A stretch of 39,715 bases of DNA from the NCBI GenBank assembly GCA_028688995.1, contig JAQTXB010000005.1:1-39715 (forward strand), written 5' to 3'. This document shows, piece after piece, positions 16,344-24,116 of the stretch. How positions within the stretch are numbered: position 1 is the first letter of the stretch; each line of letters opens with the position of its first letter. A program made the position numbers and the translations under genes. The stretch comes from Aliarcobacter sp. (GTDB lineage Bacteria > Campylobacterota > Campylobacteria > Campylobacterales > Arcobacteraceae). The notes below the pieces were generated by a model, which did not search any database, was not told the DNA's origin, and saw only the letters and a list, made by a program, of their open reading frames with translations.

Positions 16344-17890
16344 TCAATAGCCTCTTTAATATATTCTGGAACATTTATTTCTATAGCTTTTTTATCTAAT
16401 AATTCAAATGCAACATCTGCTTTATTTTTTAACATATACTCTTGAACTGATAAACTTCTTCTTCCTCCAGAAAATAATTCATCGCATATTCTAGTGTTAT
16501 TTTGATACATACATATTTCAAAAGTACTTCTTGTATTGTCATTATCAGCAAATACTTTTATATTATCTCCAACATAATCTTTATATCTATTAATTATATT
16601 TTCTTCATAATCTGTATCATTATCTCTTATAACAGCCGTTTTTATACCAAGTAATCTCGCTATATCTAAATATCTTTTGAAACTTGTACCATCAACAGAT
16701 AATATATGAACATCTGATTGAGACAATTCTTCATTTGTAATTTTTTTATATAAAGCTTCCATCAAAATAAATTCAGCATCACCTTCAACTAAAATAACTT
16801 TCTTTGATAATACATATTCAAGAATATTATTGTCTGGTGCTTTCATAAAAAACTTTGCAGTAGCTTCAGGTAATTGTTCTAACTGTAAAGAAACAGATAC
16901 ATTACTGTTAAGTAAAATTGATTTTTTTAAATTTAATCTTGTTGATATTAAACTACTATGTGTTGTTAAAAATATTTGTTTATCATGAGTATCTCTTACA
17001 AGTTGAATTAATTTATGCATATTTATATGACTTAAATGATTTTCAGGTTCTTCAAGTAAAACTAAATCTAACTCACTAACACCTCTACGTAAATTTAAAG
17101 CAAAGTGAGTTTTTATAAAACATTGTTGTCCTTTACCTTTATTATCTATTGTTACTCCAGTACAATCAGAAATATTTAAATCAGCTTCTAAATTAGATTT
17201 AGTATTTGTTTGAACAATAAGTTTATTATCAATAAATCTACTATTCACATCTGCTAGAATATTATCAGTATAATCGTCTTTATATTTTCTATATTCATTA
17301 AAATGTTTATTTTTTTCTGTTCCTATTAAGGCAGAATAATATACATTTTTAATATATTCTCTTGTTGCATATTCATTATTAATTTGAGAACTATCTATAA
17401 CTAAATGTTTTATATATCTTTTATAACCAGTATATCTTTCTCCCGAAAAAGTGATAAAATTGATTTTATAATATTCATATGGGAAATTATTTTCTGTTTG
17501 TGCTAGTATATCTCCTATTTCTCTAGATAATTCTTCATCTGGTTCAATAATGACCTGTAATCCATCACAAATTACTCCACTAGAATTTATTGCACCATTT
17601 AAATCAGGATTATGTTGTTCAGATAAATATAATTCTATAAATAAAGAAGGAAGATTTTCAAATTTTTTATCATCAAAAAATTCAACTATTATATTTCTAT
17701 TAAATAAACTTTCTAATCCAATATTTTCTAATTTATGCCTACTTCCACTTAAAACAAAATCTATTGATTGAAGTATAGTACTTTTTCCAGATTCATTGTC
17801 TCCGATTAATAAATTTAAATCACTATTACATTTAATCTCTAAATTCTTAAATTTTTTAAAATTGTGAATTTTTATTTTTTCTATTGCCAC
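16328..17890 (-). CDS. OLD-family ATPase with TOPRIM nuclease domain (GajA-like)
   Basis: 520 residues. Residues 1-340 are an ABC-type ATPase: Walker A GDNESGKST (30-38), signature-like GKGQQ (about 252-256), Walker B LDLVLLEEPENHLS (274-287) and switch His H311 in TTHSS. Residues about 362-470 are a TOPRIM domain: VILVEGDAE with E369, and IRDNDTD with D423/D425/D427, the metal-binding acidic residues of OLD nucleases. Class 2 OLD proteins are encoded next to UvrD-like helicases, as here, and include GajA, a DNA-nicking nuclease of anti-phage defence. It starts at GTG 17890 behind AAGGGAAAA and is first gene of the three-gene operon. Confidence 0.88.
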   Translation of the reverse strand: MAIEKIKIHNFKKFKNLEIKCNSDLNLLIGDNESGKSTILQSIDFVLSGSRHKLENIGLESLFNRNIIVEFFDDKKFENLPSLFIELYLSEQHNPDLNGAINSSGVICDGLQVIIEPDEELSREIGDILAQTENNFPYEYYKINFITFSGERYTGYKRYIKHLVIDSSQINNEYATREYIKNVYYSALIGTEKNKHFNEYRKYKDDYTDNILADVNSRFIDNKLIVQTNTKSNLEADLNISDCTGVTIDNKGKGQQCFIKTHFALNLRRGVSELDLVLLEEPENHLSHINMHKLIQLVRDTHDKQIFLTTHSSLISTRLNLKKSILLNSNVSVSLQLEQLPEATAKFFMKAPDNNILEYVLSKKVILVEGDAEFILMEALYKKITNEELSQSDVHILSVDGTSFKRYLDIARLLGIKTAVIRDNDTDYEENIINRYKDYVGDNIKVFADNDNTRSTFEICMYQNNTRICDELFSGGRRSLSVQEYMLKNKADVAFELLDKKAIEINVPEYIKEAIEWIKE

Positions 17891-18301
17891 TTTTTTCCCT
17901 TATCTTATACTATATTCAACAAACCCGTTCCATCATACTTATCTATAACCCTAATTTGAAATGAAATTCGCTCTTTTAGTGTTTCCAGATGGAAAACACA
18001 CCTAGTATCTTACTTGAACTTTGAATCTGATTTAGTGTTAGTTCCAAACATTTAGTGTTCCAAATCCTTTATCCAAGAAAAGGGAATTTATACTTATTAA
18101 TTAGCACGTACTGAAAGTCTGAGAGCAAACGAAAGTATTAAAAATATTTTCAGATGCAAATAAAACTTTAGTTTTTTCTTTTATTGTTTGTGAAATCTGA
18201 AAAAGAAAAACTCTATTCTCCTAACTCAATTTTTTCCATAAAAATTTGAGCTAAATGCCAGTCTGATGTATGTAAAATTCTCAAATATCACTCTTTTTAA
18301 A

Positions 18302-18347
18302 TAATCAAGTAATATCATATCTGAAACGTGTCACATATCGCGTCACA
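18302..18347. repeat. 46-bp direct repeat, copy 2
   Basis: It starts TAATCAAGTAATAT and ends GCGTCACA, and matches 13345-13390 in the same orientation without gaps (38 of 46 by eye). It lies about 410 bp upstream of the OLD start and about 180 bp before the serine recombinase. Confidence 0.75.
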
Positions 18348-18466
18348 GATTTAATTTTTTTTATAAATTATTTATTTTTAAATAAAATTAATAGGTTATT
18401 AACATCTGTTTTCCGACATATTTCTTCTGAATCAAAAAAACTTCTAAAAAACACCTAAATAATATA

Positions 18467-18509
18467 CGATAAATACTATCGGATTGTGATATAATACGAA
18501 AACTATATC
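18467..18509. promoter_or_regulatory. Two dyads and promoter upstream of the serine recombinase (res-like)
   Basis: CGATA-AATAC-TATCG (18467-18481) is a perfect dyad. GATATA (18488-18493) and TATATC (18504-18509) form a second one and include a TATAAT -10 at 18490-18495. Serine resolvases bind paired subsites next to their own gene and so autoregulate; these dyads fit that picture but are shorter than full subsites. Confidence 0.45.
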
Positions 18510-18524
18510 AGAGAGGTTTTTCGT

Positions 18525-19079
18525 ATGTTAATAGGTTATATTAGAGTTTCAACTGATGATCAAAATCTTAATTTGCAAAAAGATGCATTAATTAAATATG
18601 GTGTTGATGAAAGAAATATATTTCAAGATAAAACATCTGGTTCAAAAGATAAAAGAGTTGGTCTTGATAAAGCAATAGAGTTTTTAAAAGATGGTGATAC
18701 TTTAGTTGTTTGGAAACTTGATCGTCTAGGAAGAAGTTTAGCTCATTTAATTGATGTTATTACAAATCTAAAAAATAAAAATATTTCTTTTGTATCTATT
18801 ACTGAAGGTATGGATACAACAACAGCTTCTGGTGAACTGTTCTTTCATATCTTTGGAGCATTAGCTCAATTTGAAAGAAGTCTAATTCAAGAAAGAGTTA
18901 AAGCTGGACTTGAATCTGCAAAATTAAGAGGTATTAGAGGAGGACGACCTAGATCTATTGATGATGAAAAAATGATTGCTATTAAAAAAGCTTTAGAAGA
19001 TGGAATGAGTAAAGCTGCTGTTTGTAGAACATTTGGAGTAAAAAGAAGTACTTTGATTGATAGTTTGAATAGAGGATAA
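18525..19079 (+). CDS. serine recombinase, resolvase/invertase family
   Basis: 184 residues, full length for small Tn3-resolvase/Hin-type enzymes. The catalytic Ser is S9 in GYIRVSTDDQN, followed by FQDKTSGSKD and VWKLDRLGRS with the catalytic arginines. The C-terminus is a helix-turn-helix (ALEDGMSKAAVCRTFGVKRS). GAGAGG (18511-18516) is the ribosome-binding site. It is an intact solitary recombinase, with no transposase nearby and no IS ends seen, and it may mediate inversion or resolution in the island. Confidence 0.93.
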   Translation: MLIGYIRVSTDDQNLNLQKDALIKYGVDERNIFQDKTSGSKDKRVGLDKAIEFLKDGDTLVVWKLDRLGRSLAHLIDVITNLKNKNISFVSITEGMDTTTASGELFFHIFGALAQFERSLIQERVKAGLESAKLRGIRGGRPRSIDDEKMIAIKKALEDGMSKAAVCRTFGVKRSTLIDSLNRG

Positions 19080-19123
19080 ATTTTATTTTTTAGAAAAATA
19101 CATACAATTTTAATTGGGAGAAA

Positions 19124-19192
19124 ATGATAATATTTAAAAAAGTATTTAATATTTTAAAACAGAAATTAATTAAGAGTTCTTATTATGCATAA
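19124..19192 (+). CDS. 22-residue leader ORF coupled to the following unknown gene
   Basis: ATG 19124 follows GGGAGA, the only good ribosome-binding site in this stretch. The peptide is MIIFKKVFNILKQKLIKSSY plus two residues, basic and amphipathic. Its stop (19190-19192) overlaps the start of the 446-residue gene (19185), the usual geometry for translational coupling. It could also be a small membrane-active peptide. The existence of the product is inferred. Confidence 0.45.
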   Translation: MIIFKKVFNILKQKLIKSSYYA

Positions 19193-20525
19193 AAAAACTG
19201 ATTTTAATTCACTATTTTGGAGTATCTATGGCGTAAATAATCGTCTTTTTGAAGTTTCCGATGTTTTTAAAAAGCAAAGAGATAAACAATCTGACGAAAA
19301 AAAATATGATAATTTTTTAAAGTGCAGTAATATTCTAAGCAATGGAATATATTTCGAATTTTTATTTAAAGAAATAGTTATTTTTGATGAACTTTTTATT
19401 GATTATCTTTTAGGAAATAATGATAAAAATAAGTTTTATGTTAACCAAATACATAATATTACATTAAATTATAAACTATTTTCACAAGAAAAAAATAATG
19501 AAAATTTATTAATTAATATTTTCTCATTTCAAATATCACATATAATTGAATATATGGTTTTCAATAATATAAATGTTTCAAATTTTGAGAAATGTTTAGA
19601 AAAAAAATCTCTTATGCCATTTATTGATTTATGCAAAGAATCTACAAAAAGTAAATCATTAAAAGATTTATCCACTAAATTATCATATAAAAATTCAGAA
19701 ATGAAAGAAAGGTTAGAAGAAAATAAAATTTATATAGAAGAAATACATGCAAATACTTTTCAAAAAGATTTATCTGAATGGAAAAATAACAAATCATTAC
19801 CTTCTTTTTTTAAATTATTAATCATAATTAATACTATTTATAAAGGCAATAATGATCAAAAAACTGGACTATTTCTCCAACTTATCATTATAAGATCTCT
19901 ACTTCAGATTCAAAAAACTTTTTCTATAAAAGAATCTGCTCAAATTAAATTCTTTCAGCAATTAAAACACTTTAGAGCAATTATAAAAAAATATTATTCA
20001 GAAAATACTTTATCAAATATTTTAGAAGAACAATCACATTATTTAATTGATTTTTCTGAAGTATTAGATGAACAATTTAGTTCAAAAAAAATTGATGTAG
20101 TTAAATATTTAGAAGATCTAAAAAATAAAATTGATAAATTTAATAAATATAATGAAGGGAATAAATTAGTTGATCTACAAATGCCATATAAAGATTTTAT
20201 TATAAATGAATTTAACAAATGTAAAACAAAAAATGATTATTTTAAACTATTAAATGAAATTTCTCTTTTTACAAAAAATGAGGTATATCCAGAATTCATT
20301 AATCAAGCATACATAATAATTCAATTTATTATTTCAATTAAAATTAATGATAAAAAGCTTTTTAAAGAACATTTTAAACTATTAGATAGAAGTTTTGGCT
20401 TACTTCTTTCCCTTTATAAAATTGAGAAAAAATTATCTACTTATTCAAAGCTTTTTGAAAATATTTCTGATTTAAAAACATGCTTGTCACTTATTTCAAA
20501 TTATTTTAATAAATATCAACTTTAG
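19185..20525 (+). CDS. unknown 446-residue helical protein
   Basis: No family is recognised. The protein is soluble, Lys/Phe/Ile/Asn-rich and almost wholly helical by pattern, with no transmembrane segment and no nucleotide-binding motif. One moderately charged stretch (FFQQLKHFRAIIKKYY, about 265-280) could be HEPN-like, but the R-x4-6-H motif is absent. It has a weak ribosome-binding site of its own and is probably translated by coupling to the overlapping 22-residue leader. It is followed by a 30-residue ORF and a strong terminator. Placement inside a defence island suggests a defence or toxin role, unproven. Confidence 0.7.
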   Translation: MHKKTDFNSLFWSIYGVNNRLFEVSDVFKKQRDKQSDEKKYDNFLKCSNILSNGIYFEFLFKEIVIFDELFIDYLLGNNDKNKFYVNQIHNITLNYKLFSQEKNNENLLINIFSFQISHIIEYMVFNNINVSNFEKCLEKKSLMPFIDLCKESTKSKSLKDLSTKLSYKNSEMKERLEENKIYIEEIHANTFQKDLSEWKNNKSLPSFFKLLIIINTIYKGNNDQKTGLFLQLIIIRSLLQIQKTFSIKESAQIKFFQQLKHFRAIIKKYYSENTLSNILEEQSHYLIDFSEVLDEQFSSKKIDVVKYLEDLKNKIDKFNKYNEGNKLVDLQMPYKDFIINEFNKCKTKNDYFKLLNEISLFTKNEVYPEFINQAYIIIQFIISIKINDKKLFKEHFKLLDRSFGLLLSLYKIEKKLSTYSKLFENISDLKTCLSLISNYFNKYQL

Positions 20526-20588
20526 AGTAATTTTTCTTTTTTTTTATTATATATACTTCTTTTATCAAATTTAAAAGGAAAAGATATA

Positions 20589-20681
20589 ATGGCAAAATCA
20601 TCTGGAAGACCAACAAATGGTCCAAGTACAACAGGAAATCCATCAGGTAAAGGCAGAGGAAATAATCCTTCTTCTAAATAA
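20589..20681 (+). CDS. 30-residue Gly/Ser/Pro/Asn-rich small protein
   Basis: ATG 20589 follows AGGAAAAG at a good distance. The peptide begins MAKSSGRPTNGPS and ends GKGRGNNPSSK; it is basic, lacks hydrophobic residues and is surely disordered. The stop is followed immediately by a strong rho-independent terminator, which supports it as the last gene of the transcript from the 446-residue gene. The composition is very unlike random AT-rich non-coding DNA, so it is likely a real small gene. The function is unknown. Confidence 0.65.
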   Translation: MAKSSGRPTNGPSTTGNPSGKGRGNNPSSK

Positions 20682-20712
20682 AATAAGTAAATAAATTTAC
20701 TTATTTTTTTAA
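20681..20712 (+). terminator. Rho-independent terminator after the small ORF
   Basis: AAATAAGTAAAT (20681-20692), a two-base loop and ATTTACTTATTT (20695-20706) form a perfect 12-bp stem running into a T-tract. Confidence 0.85.
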
Positions 20713-20774
20713 TGTAAATATTTCAATAAAGAATAGTAGTGTAATTTAATAATAATTAAAAATAAACTACTACT

Positions 20775-20978
20775 CTAAAACCACTTAAGTAAAAACTCTC
20801 TAACCCTTCTTTTATGCCCATTCTCAATTATAAATTGTAATATGAAACCAAGAGTTAATATAAAAGCTGCAATTGCATAATCAACTAAACTGTTTGAATA
20901 AATTATTATATATAATGGTGTAATTATATAAAGTAAAAATAAAAAAGTATAAGTAATTTTTTTGTATCTATCAAACAT
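20775..20978 (-). CDS. small two-helix membrane protein
   Basis: 67 residues. Two hydrophobic helices (about 8-29, YTFLFLLYIITPLYIIIYS, and 33-52, DYAIAAFILTLGFILQFII) are followed by a basic tail, HKRRVREFLLKWF. It lies 9 bp downstream of the small helix-turn-helix gene and is probably co-transcribed. No known family; it is likely an inner-membrane accessory protein of the mobile element. Confidence 0.6.
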   Translation of the reverse strand: MFDRYKKITYTFLFLLYIITPLYIIIYSNSLVDYAIAAFILTLGFILQFIIENGHKRRVREFLLKWF

Positions 20979-20987
20979 ATCTAACTT

Positions 20988-21227
20988 CTATTTTTTTTCT
21001 AAATCTTGAGCAGCTTTTAAAATCTCTTTTAATAAATAATCATACTTTCTTGATTTCTCAAAATATTCTAAAAATGGGGCTACCCATCTTGGAACTGGTA
21101 TTACTTTTTCATTTACCTTAAATCCCCAATTGTTAATTGTTGAATATGGTATATCTGCAATAGTTGAGAAATCCCTTTGTGTAATTCCTAACTCTTTTAG
21201 TCTTGCATTAAACTCTTCTTTTGTCAT
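20988..21227 (-). CDS. small helix-turn-helix regulator
   Basis: 79 residues. The segment ITQRDFSTIADIPYSTINNWG (15-35) is a Cro/XRE-type helix-turn-helix, followed by a conserved-looking VPRWVAPFLEYFEK. It is divergent from the operon starting at 21570, and the shared intergenic region carries about seven TATTAGAT-type boxes, one inside a consensus promoter. It is therefore probably the repressor of that operon and of itself. Confidence 0.75.
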   Translation of the reverse strand: MTKEEFNARLKELGITQRDFSTIADIPYSTINNWGFKVNEKVIPVPRWVAPFLEYFEKSRKYDYLLKEILKAAQDLEKK

Positions 21228-21246
21228 AAAAAACTCTCTTTACTTC

Positions 21247-21540
21247 TATATTAGATGAATTATATCATATTAATTTCTATACTAGATAATCTAAAGTTTC
21301 TTAAAATAATCCTTATTAGTTTAATTAATATAAATTATTATCTATAATAGATATATTGTATGTATATTTCATGAAAAATGGATTTATATAGAAATAATCC
21401 AAAAAAATAAAGAAGACTCTAAAAAAACATAAATATAATCCATATTAGACTAATATGAATATTAAATAAACTATATTAGATAATTATATCTTGACAAATT
21501 ATTCCTATTTAGATTATAATATCTCCATAAATATCTAATA
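21247..21540. promoter_or_regulatory. Array of about seven TATTAGAT boxes, probable operators
   Basis: Boxes lie at 21247-21256, 21278-21287, 21343-21352, 21441-21457 (a perfect dyad, CATATTAG-A-CTAATATG), 21472-21481, 21506-21514 and, inverted, 21533-21540. They fill the intergenic region between the helix-turn-helix gene and the divergent membrane-protein operon, otherwise empty of genes. Near-consensus sequence plus dyad form points to binding of the adjacent regulator. Confidence 0.65.
21491..21520 (+). promoter_or_regulatory. Consensus sigma-70 promoter of the small membrane-protein operon
   Basis: TTGACA (21491-21496) and TATAAT (21515-21520) are both perfect, with an 18-bp spacer. A TATTTAGAT box (21506-21514) sits in the spacer, so a bound regulator would block polymerase. 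Confidence 0.8.
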
Positions 21541-21569
21541 TGGATATTAATTTAATAAAAAGGAATCAG

Positions 21570-21863
21570 ATGGAAAATGTAAACTCTTTAACTGATGAAT
21601 GTAAAAAAGATAAAGAATTTTTCTTTTTTGCATTAAAAAGAATTATCCTAGCTTTTTGTGTAGTATTACTATTTTTTGCTCTTAATAAAAGAGAAGAAGA
21701 GAATGGAAATGAAGTAATAAATGCTTTTAAAAATGGCAATGTTGTAATTTGTAAATCATCAATTGTATCTATTAAAAATGGATATGAGTTTGAAGAAAAT
21801 AAAAAGTCCTTTGTTAGTAATGGTGTAAATATATTTAATCTAAAAAAATGTAATTTAAAATAA
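21570..21863 (+). CDS. small single-pass membrane protein
   Basis: 97 residues from ATG 21570, chosen because AAAAGGAA precedes it; the in-frame ATG at 21540 overlaps an operator box. There is one transmembrane helix at about 22-42 (LKRIILAFCVVLLFFALNK). The C-terminal soluble domain has two Cys (VICKSS and KKCNLK). No family is recognised. It is first gene of a three-gene operon under the box-containing promoter. Confidence 0.6.
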   Translation: MENVNSLTDECKKDKEFFFFALKRIILAFCVVLLFFALNKREEENGNEVINAFKNGNVVICKSSIVSIKNGYEFEENKKSFVSNGVNIFNLKKCNLK

Positions 21864-21879
21864 AAAAGGAGATTTAAAA

Positions 21880-22131
21880 ATGTGTGATTTTTATAAAAAT
21901 ATGAATATTTTCTTTGTAAAACTAGCAATGTTTGTATCTACTAGTGCAGTAGTAGTATTTTTTGGAGGAATAGTATATGTTCTTTTTCTTGGTTTATTCA
22001 ATGAAAAAGCTTTAAGTGATTTTGATTTTAATGATATATCGATGTTTTTAGTATATACCATTATTCCATTTGCTGCTTCAATAAGTATTACTAATAAAAT
22101 AGAATCAGATTCTCTTTTTCAAGAGATTTAG
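21880..22131 (+). CDS. small two-helix membrane protein
   Basis: 83 residues with two hydrophobic helices (about 10-38 and 53-70) joined by an acidic loop (SDFDFNDIS). A strong AAGGAG precedes ATG 21880, 16 bp after the previous stop. No known family; the context suggests co-expression with its neighbours. Confidence 0.6.
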   Translation: MCDFYKNMNIFFVKLAMFVSTSAVVVFFGGIVYVLFLGLFNEKALSDFDFNDISMFLVYTIIPFAASISITNKIESDSLFQEI

Positions 22132-22172
22132 ATTTTATTAAAAACTCTATATGAAAAAATAAAGGAAATAAA

Positions 22173-22379
22173 ATGATAAACCCAAAAACAATAATAGAAC
22201 TAGATTATCAGTTTGATAATGACCAAATAGATGAATTAAAAAAATTTCTTGATAAATATTATAATATCTATAATCATGAAATAAAAATCTATAAAGTAGA
22301 AGATTACGTAAAACAAAGTTTGTTTGCTCAAAGTGTGTTTGATGAGATTCAAAAAGAGCTGGAAAGGGAGAGTAATTAG
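22173..22379 (+). CDS. hypothetical 68-residue protein
   Basis: A soluble, Asp/Lys-rich peptide with a good ribosome-binding site (AAAGGAAA), ending in a charged helix (DEIQKELERESN). It is last gene before a bidirectional hairpin terminator. The pattern N-x-KTIIELDYQFDNDQIDELKKFL hints at a helical dimer but matches no family I recognise. Confidence 0.55.
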   Translation: MINPKTIIELDYQFDNDQIDELKKFLDKYYNIYNHEIKIYKVEDYVKQSLFAQSVFDEIQKELERESN

Positions 22380-22396
22380 TTTGAATTAATTTAAAT

Positions 22397-22437
22397 AGAA
22401 TCTCTGGAAATTGATTATTCCAGTGATTCTGAAATTT
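22397..22437. terminator. Bidirectional terminator between convergent genes
   Basis: AGAATC-T-CTGGAA (22397-22409) pairs with TTCCAG-T-GATTCT (22418-22430) and is followed by a T-run on the plus strand; the minus side is T-poorer. It separates the gene ending at 22379 from the lipoprotein gene ending at 22440. Confidence 0.8.
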
Positions 22438-22439
22438 TT

Positions 22440-23249
22440 TTACCATTTTACATTTCTAAAATCTATTTTTAATTTCTTAGATTTAATAGGCTCATCACTA
22501 CCATAAATATCTAAATAATCATCCTCATATAATCTTGCATATTCAATATGATTATTTGGTATTAATCTAATAGGAATTAATTGTCCATACTTATCCAAAA
22601 AATCGAATAAAAAATCATTTATTTGATTAGTGATTATACTATAACCATTAGGTTCAAAAGCATCAGTGTATCCTATTAATAGATAAGCAGTATTTGAATT
22701 TTCAGGTTCTATAAATGCAAAAACATATTCTCTAGATGATATAAGATTTTTTGGTTGATTTGGGTATCTACTATTTGCTGGTATTTTTATATAAACATAT
22801 TCCACATTATTTTCTATTGTTCTTTTTGCATATAGTGAATTTAATTTTTTTATCATAGATAATTCTTGCTGATAACTACTATTATCCATACATTGGTTAT
22901 ATAAAAAAGCATCACCTTTACTAGATTTTTTACAAAAATCAATTTTTCCTGCTTGAGTATTAGTAAGATTATAAGTTTCATTTTTAAAACTATTATCTGT
23001 TAAGCTATTTGCAACATAAGTTAAATATTTATTTTTAATTTCTTTATAAGAAGGGTGATCTTTTTTTATTGCAAATTGAATATTACTATGTATTAATTTA
23101 TACCAAAGTTTTTTTTCATTTTTTTCATCTGTTGTTTTAATATTATTCTTTTCTAAAATAGTATCTTCTATAGTTGGTCCAAAAATAGATGAGCAACCAC
23201 TTAGACTAAATATAAAAGCAATTAAAACCAATAATCTAATATTTTTCAT
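22440..23249 (-). CDS. putative lipoprotein
   Basis: 269 residues. The signal sequence KNIRLLVLIAFIFSLSGC ends in a lipobox LSGC at about 16-19, so the mature protein would be anchored through the cysteine in the periplasm-facing membrane. The remainder is polar with mixed strands and helices and two further Cys (about 105-120). No known domain. It lies 52 bp downstream of a second lipoprotein gene on the same strand. Confidence 0.7.
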   Translation of the reverse strand: MKNIRLLVLIAFIFSLSGCSSIFGPTIEDTILEKNNIKTTDEKNEKKLWYKLIHSNIQFAIKKDHPSYKEIKNKYLTYVANSLTDNSFKNETYNLTNTQAGKIDFCKKSSKGDAFLYNQCMDNSSYQQELSMIKKLNSLYAKRTIENNVEYVYIKIPANSRYPNQPKNLISSREYVFAFIEPENSNTAYLLIGYTDAFEPNGYSIITNQINDFLFDFLDKYGQLIPIRLIPNNHIEYARLYEDDYLDIYGSDEPIKSKKLKIDFRNVKW

Positions 23250-23301
23250 GTTTTTTCCTCAAGTTATTTTATTTAGTAAAGATTCTCTAAAATTAGATTT
23301 T

Positions 23302-23658
23302 CTAGGGATTTGTTGAGTTTGAAGATAAATCTGTTGTAACTGGTGATGTTTCTGCTGTAGTAGAATTTCCTACAGTTGCTGTTTCTTTCATTTGCTCATT
23401 TTTAACTTCATTTTCTTTAGTATCCACTTCTTTAATTTCCGAATTTTCATCTTTTTTTCCAGCTCCAAGAAGTTTACCAGCACCTATTAATGTTCCTTGA
23501 ACAGCTAAAGTTGCAGCCATTCCAACACCTGCTATTACATAAACTGGTGCATTAGCAGTATGTTTTAAAGCTTTTGTAGCAGTTGAATCCTCTTGTTTTA
23601 CGGCACAGCCACTAAAAAAAGTGATTGCTGTTATTATTAAAATTGATTTCTTTAACAT
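23302..23658 (-). CDS. small putative lipoprotein with glycine-rich hydrophobic segment
   Basis: 118 residues. The signal peptide LKKSILIITAITFFSGC ends in the lipobox FSGC. It is followed by a hydrophobic, Ala/Gly-rich segment (VYVIAGVGMAATLAVQGTLIGAGKLLGAG, about 40-70) and a low-complexity Thr/Ser/Glu tail. This layout recalls small membrane lipoproteins of NF-type families without a known role. It is upstream gene of the pair and may be co-transcribed with the 269-residue lipoprotein. Confidence 0.65.
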   Translation of the reverse strand: MLKKSILIITAITFFSGCAVKQEDSTATKALKHTANAPVYVIAGVGMAATLAVQGTLIGAGKLLGAGKKDENSEIKEVDTKENEVKNEQMKETATVGNSTTAETSPVTTDLSSNSTNP

Positions 23659-23722
23659 TTTTCTAATTCCTTTTTTCTTTCAAATTAAAGAGTTATATAT
23701 AGATTTATTCACTTATAGCTGA

Positions 23723-23738
23723 ATGATTAAAGAATCAT
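23723..23738. promoter_or_regulatory. Short dyad upstream of the XRE gene
   Basis: ATGATT-AAAG-AATCAT is a perfect 6-bp dyad in the divergent region between the lipoprotein gene and the helix-turn-helix gene. It is a plausible operator. Confidence 0.35.
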
Positions 23739-23784
23739 ATAATAATAAACTTTACATCGAAATTAACCAATAGGTGAAACTAAT

Positions 23785-24039
23785 TTGAAAAATAATGATT
23801 TAGTTCAAGTAGTAGAAGATGTAGAAGAGTTTTATAAAGCTGTATCTAAAAATGTTAAAAAGCTAAGAAAAAAGCATAAGTTTACACAATTAGATTTTTC
23901 TGCAAATATTGGTTTTAACTCTGTTAGTTTTTATTGTGAATGTGAAAATAATAAAAATGGAAAACATTTTAATTTATTACATGTAGTAAGAATTGCAAAA
24001 TATCTAAATGTAGATATAAATGAAATAGTTAAATATTAA
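23785..24039 (+). CDS. small XRE-type helix-turn-helix protein
   Basis: 84 residues from a TTG start at 23785 behind AGGTG. Residues about 18-80 form a helix-turn-helix: NVKKLRKKHKFTQLDFSANIGFNSVSFYCECEN and a final DINEIVKY helix typical of XRE domains. It is convergent with the tyrosine recombinase gene. It may regulate the lipoproteins or the recombinase; there is no direct evidence. Confidence 0.65.
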   Translation: MKNNDLVQVVEDVEEFYKAVSKNVKKLRKKHKFTQLDFSANIGFNSVSFYCECENNKNGKHFNLLHVVRIAKYLNVDINEIVKY

Positions 24040-24116
24040 CTATCTTTTTTATTTTGGATTCATATTAAAAATAGGCTTAACATGTGTTGCTATTAATAAC
24101 ATAAAAAACAATATAA

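Larger units (their letters stand above)
17891..18524. other. 634-bp non-coding region between the OLD operon and the serine recombinase
   Basis: No credible gene. It carries the leader of the OLD operon (homologous segments 17945-18005, 18060-18078 and 18302-18347) and a segment of about 220 bp (18079-18301) absent from the other copy. It also holds the promoter and dyads of the recombinase gene near 18467-18509. Confidence 0.7.

Noticed and set aside
17891..18524. Retron or other reverse-transcriptase-linked ncRNA
   Set aside because: The repeated leader regions recall ncRNA loci, but no reverse transcriptase is encoded nearby.
21566..22446. Minus-strand ORFs at 21566-21928 and 22147-22446
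   Set aside because: They lie antisense to small plus-strand genes with good ribosome-binding sites and a consensus promoter; their compositions are Phe/Leu-rich shadows.
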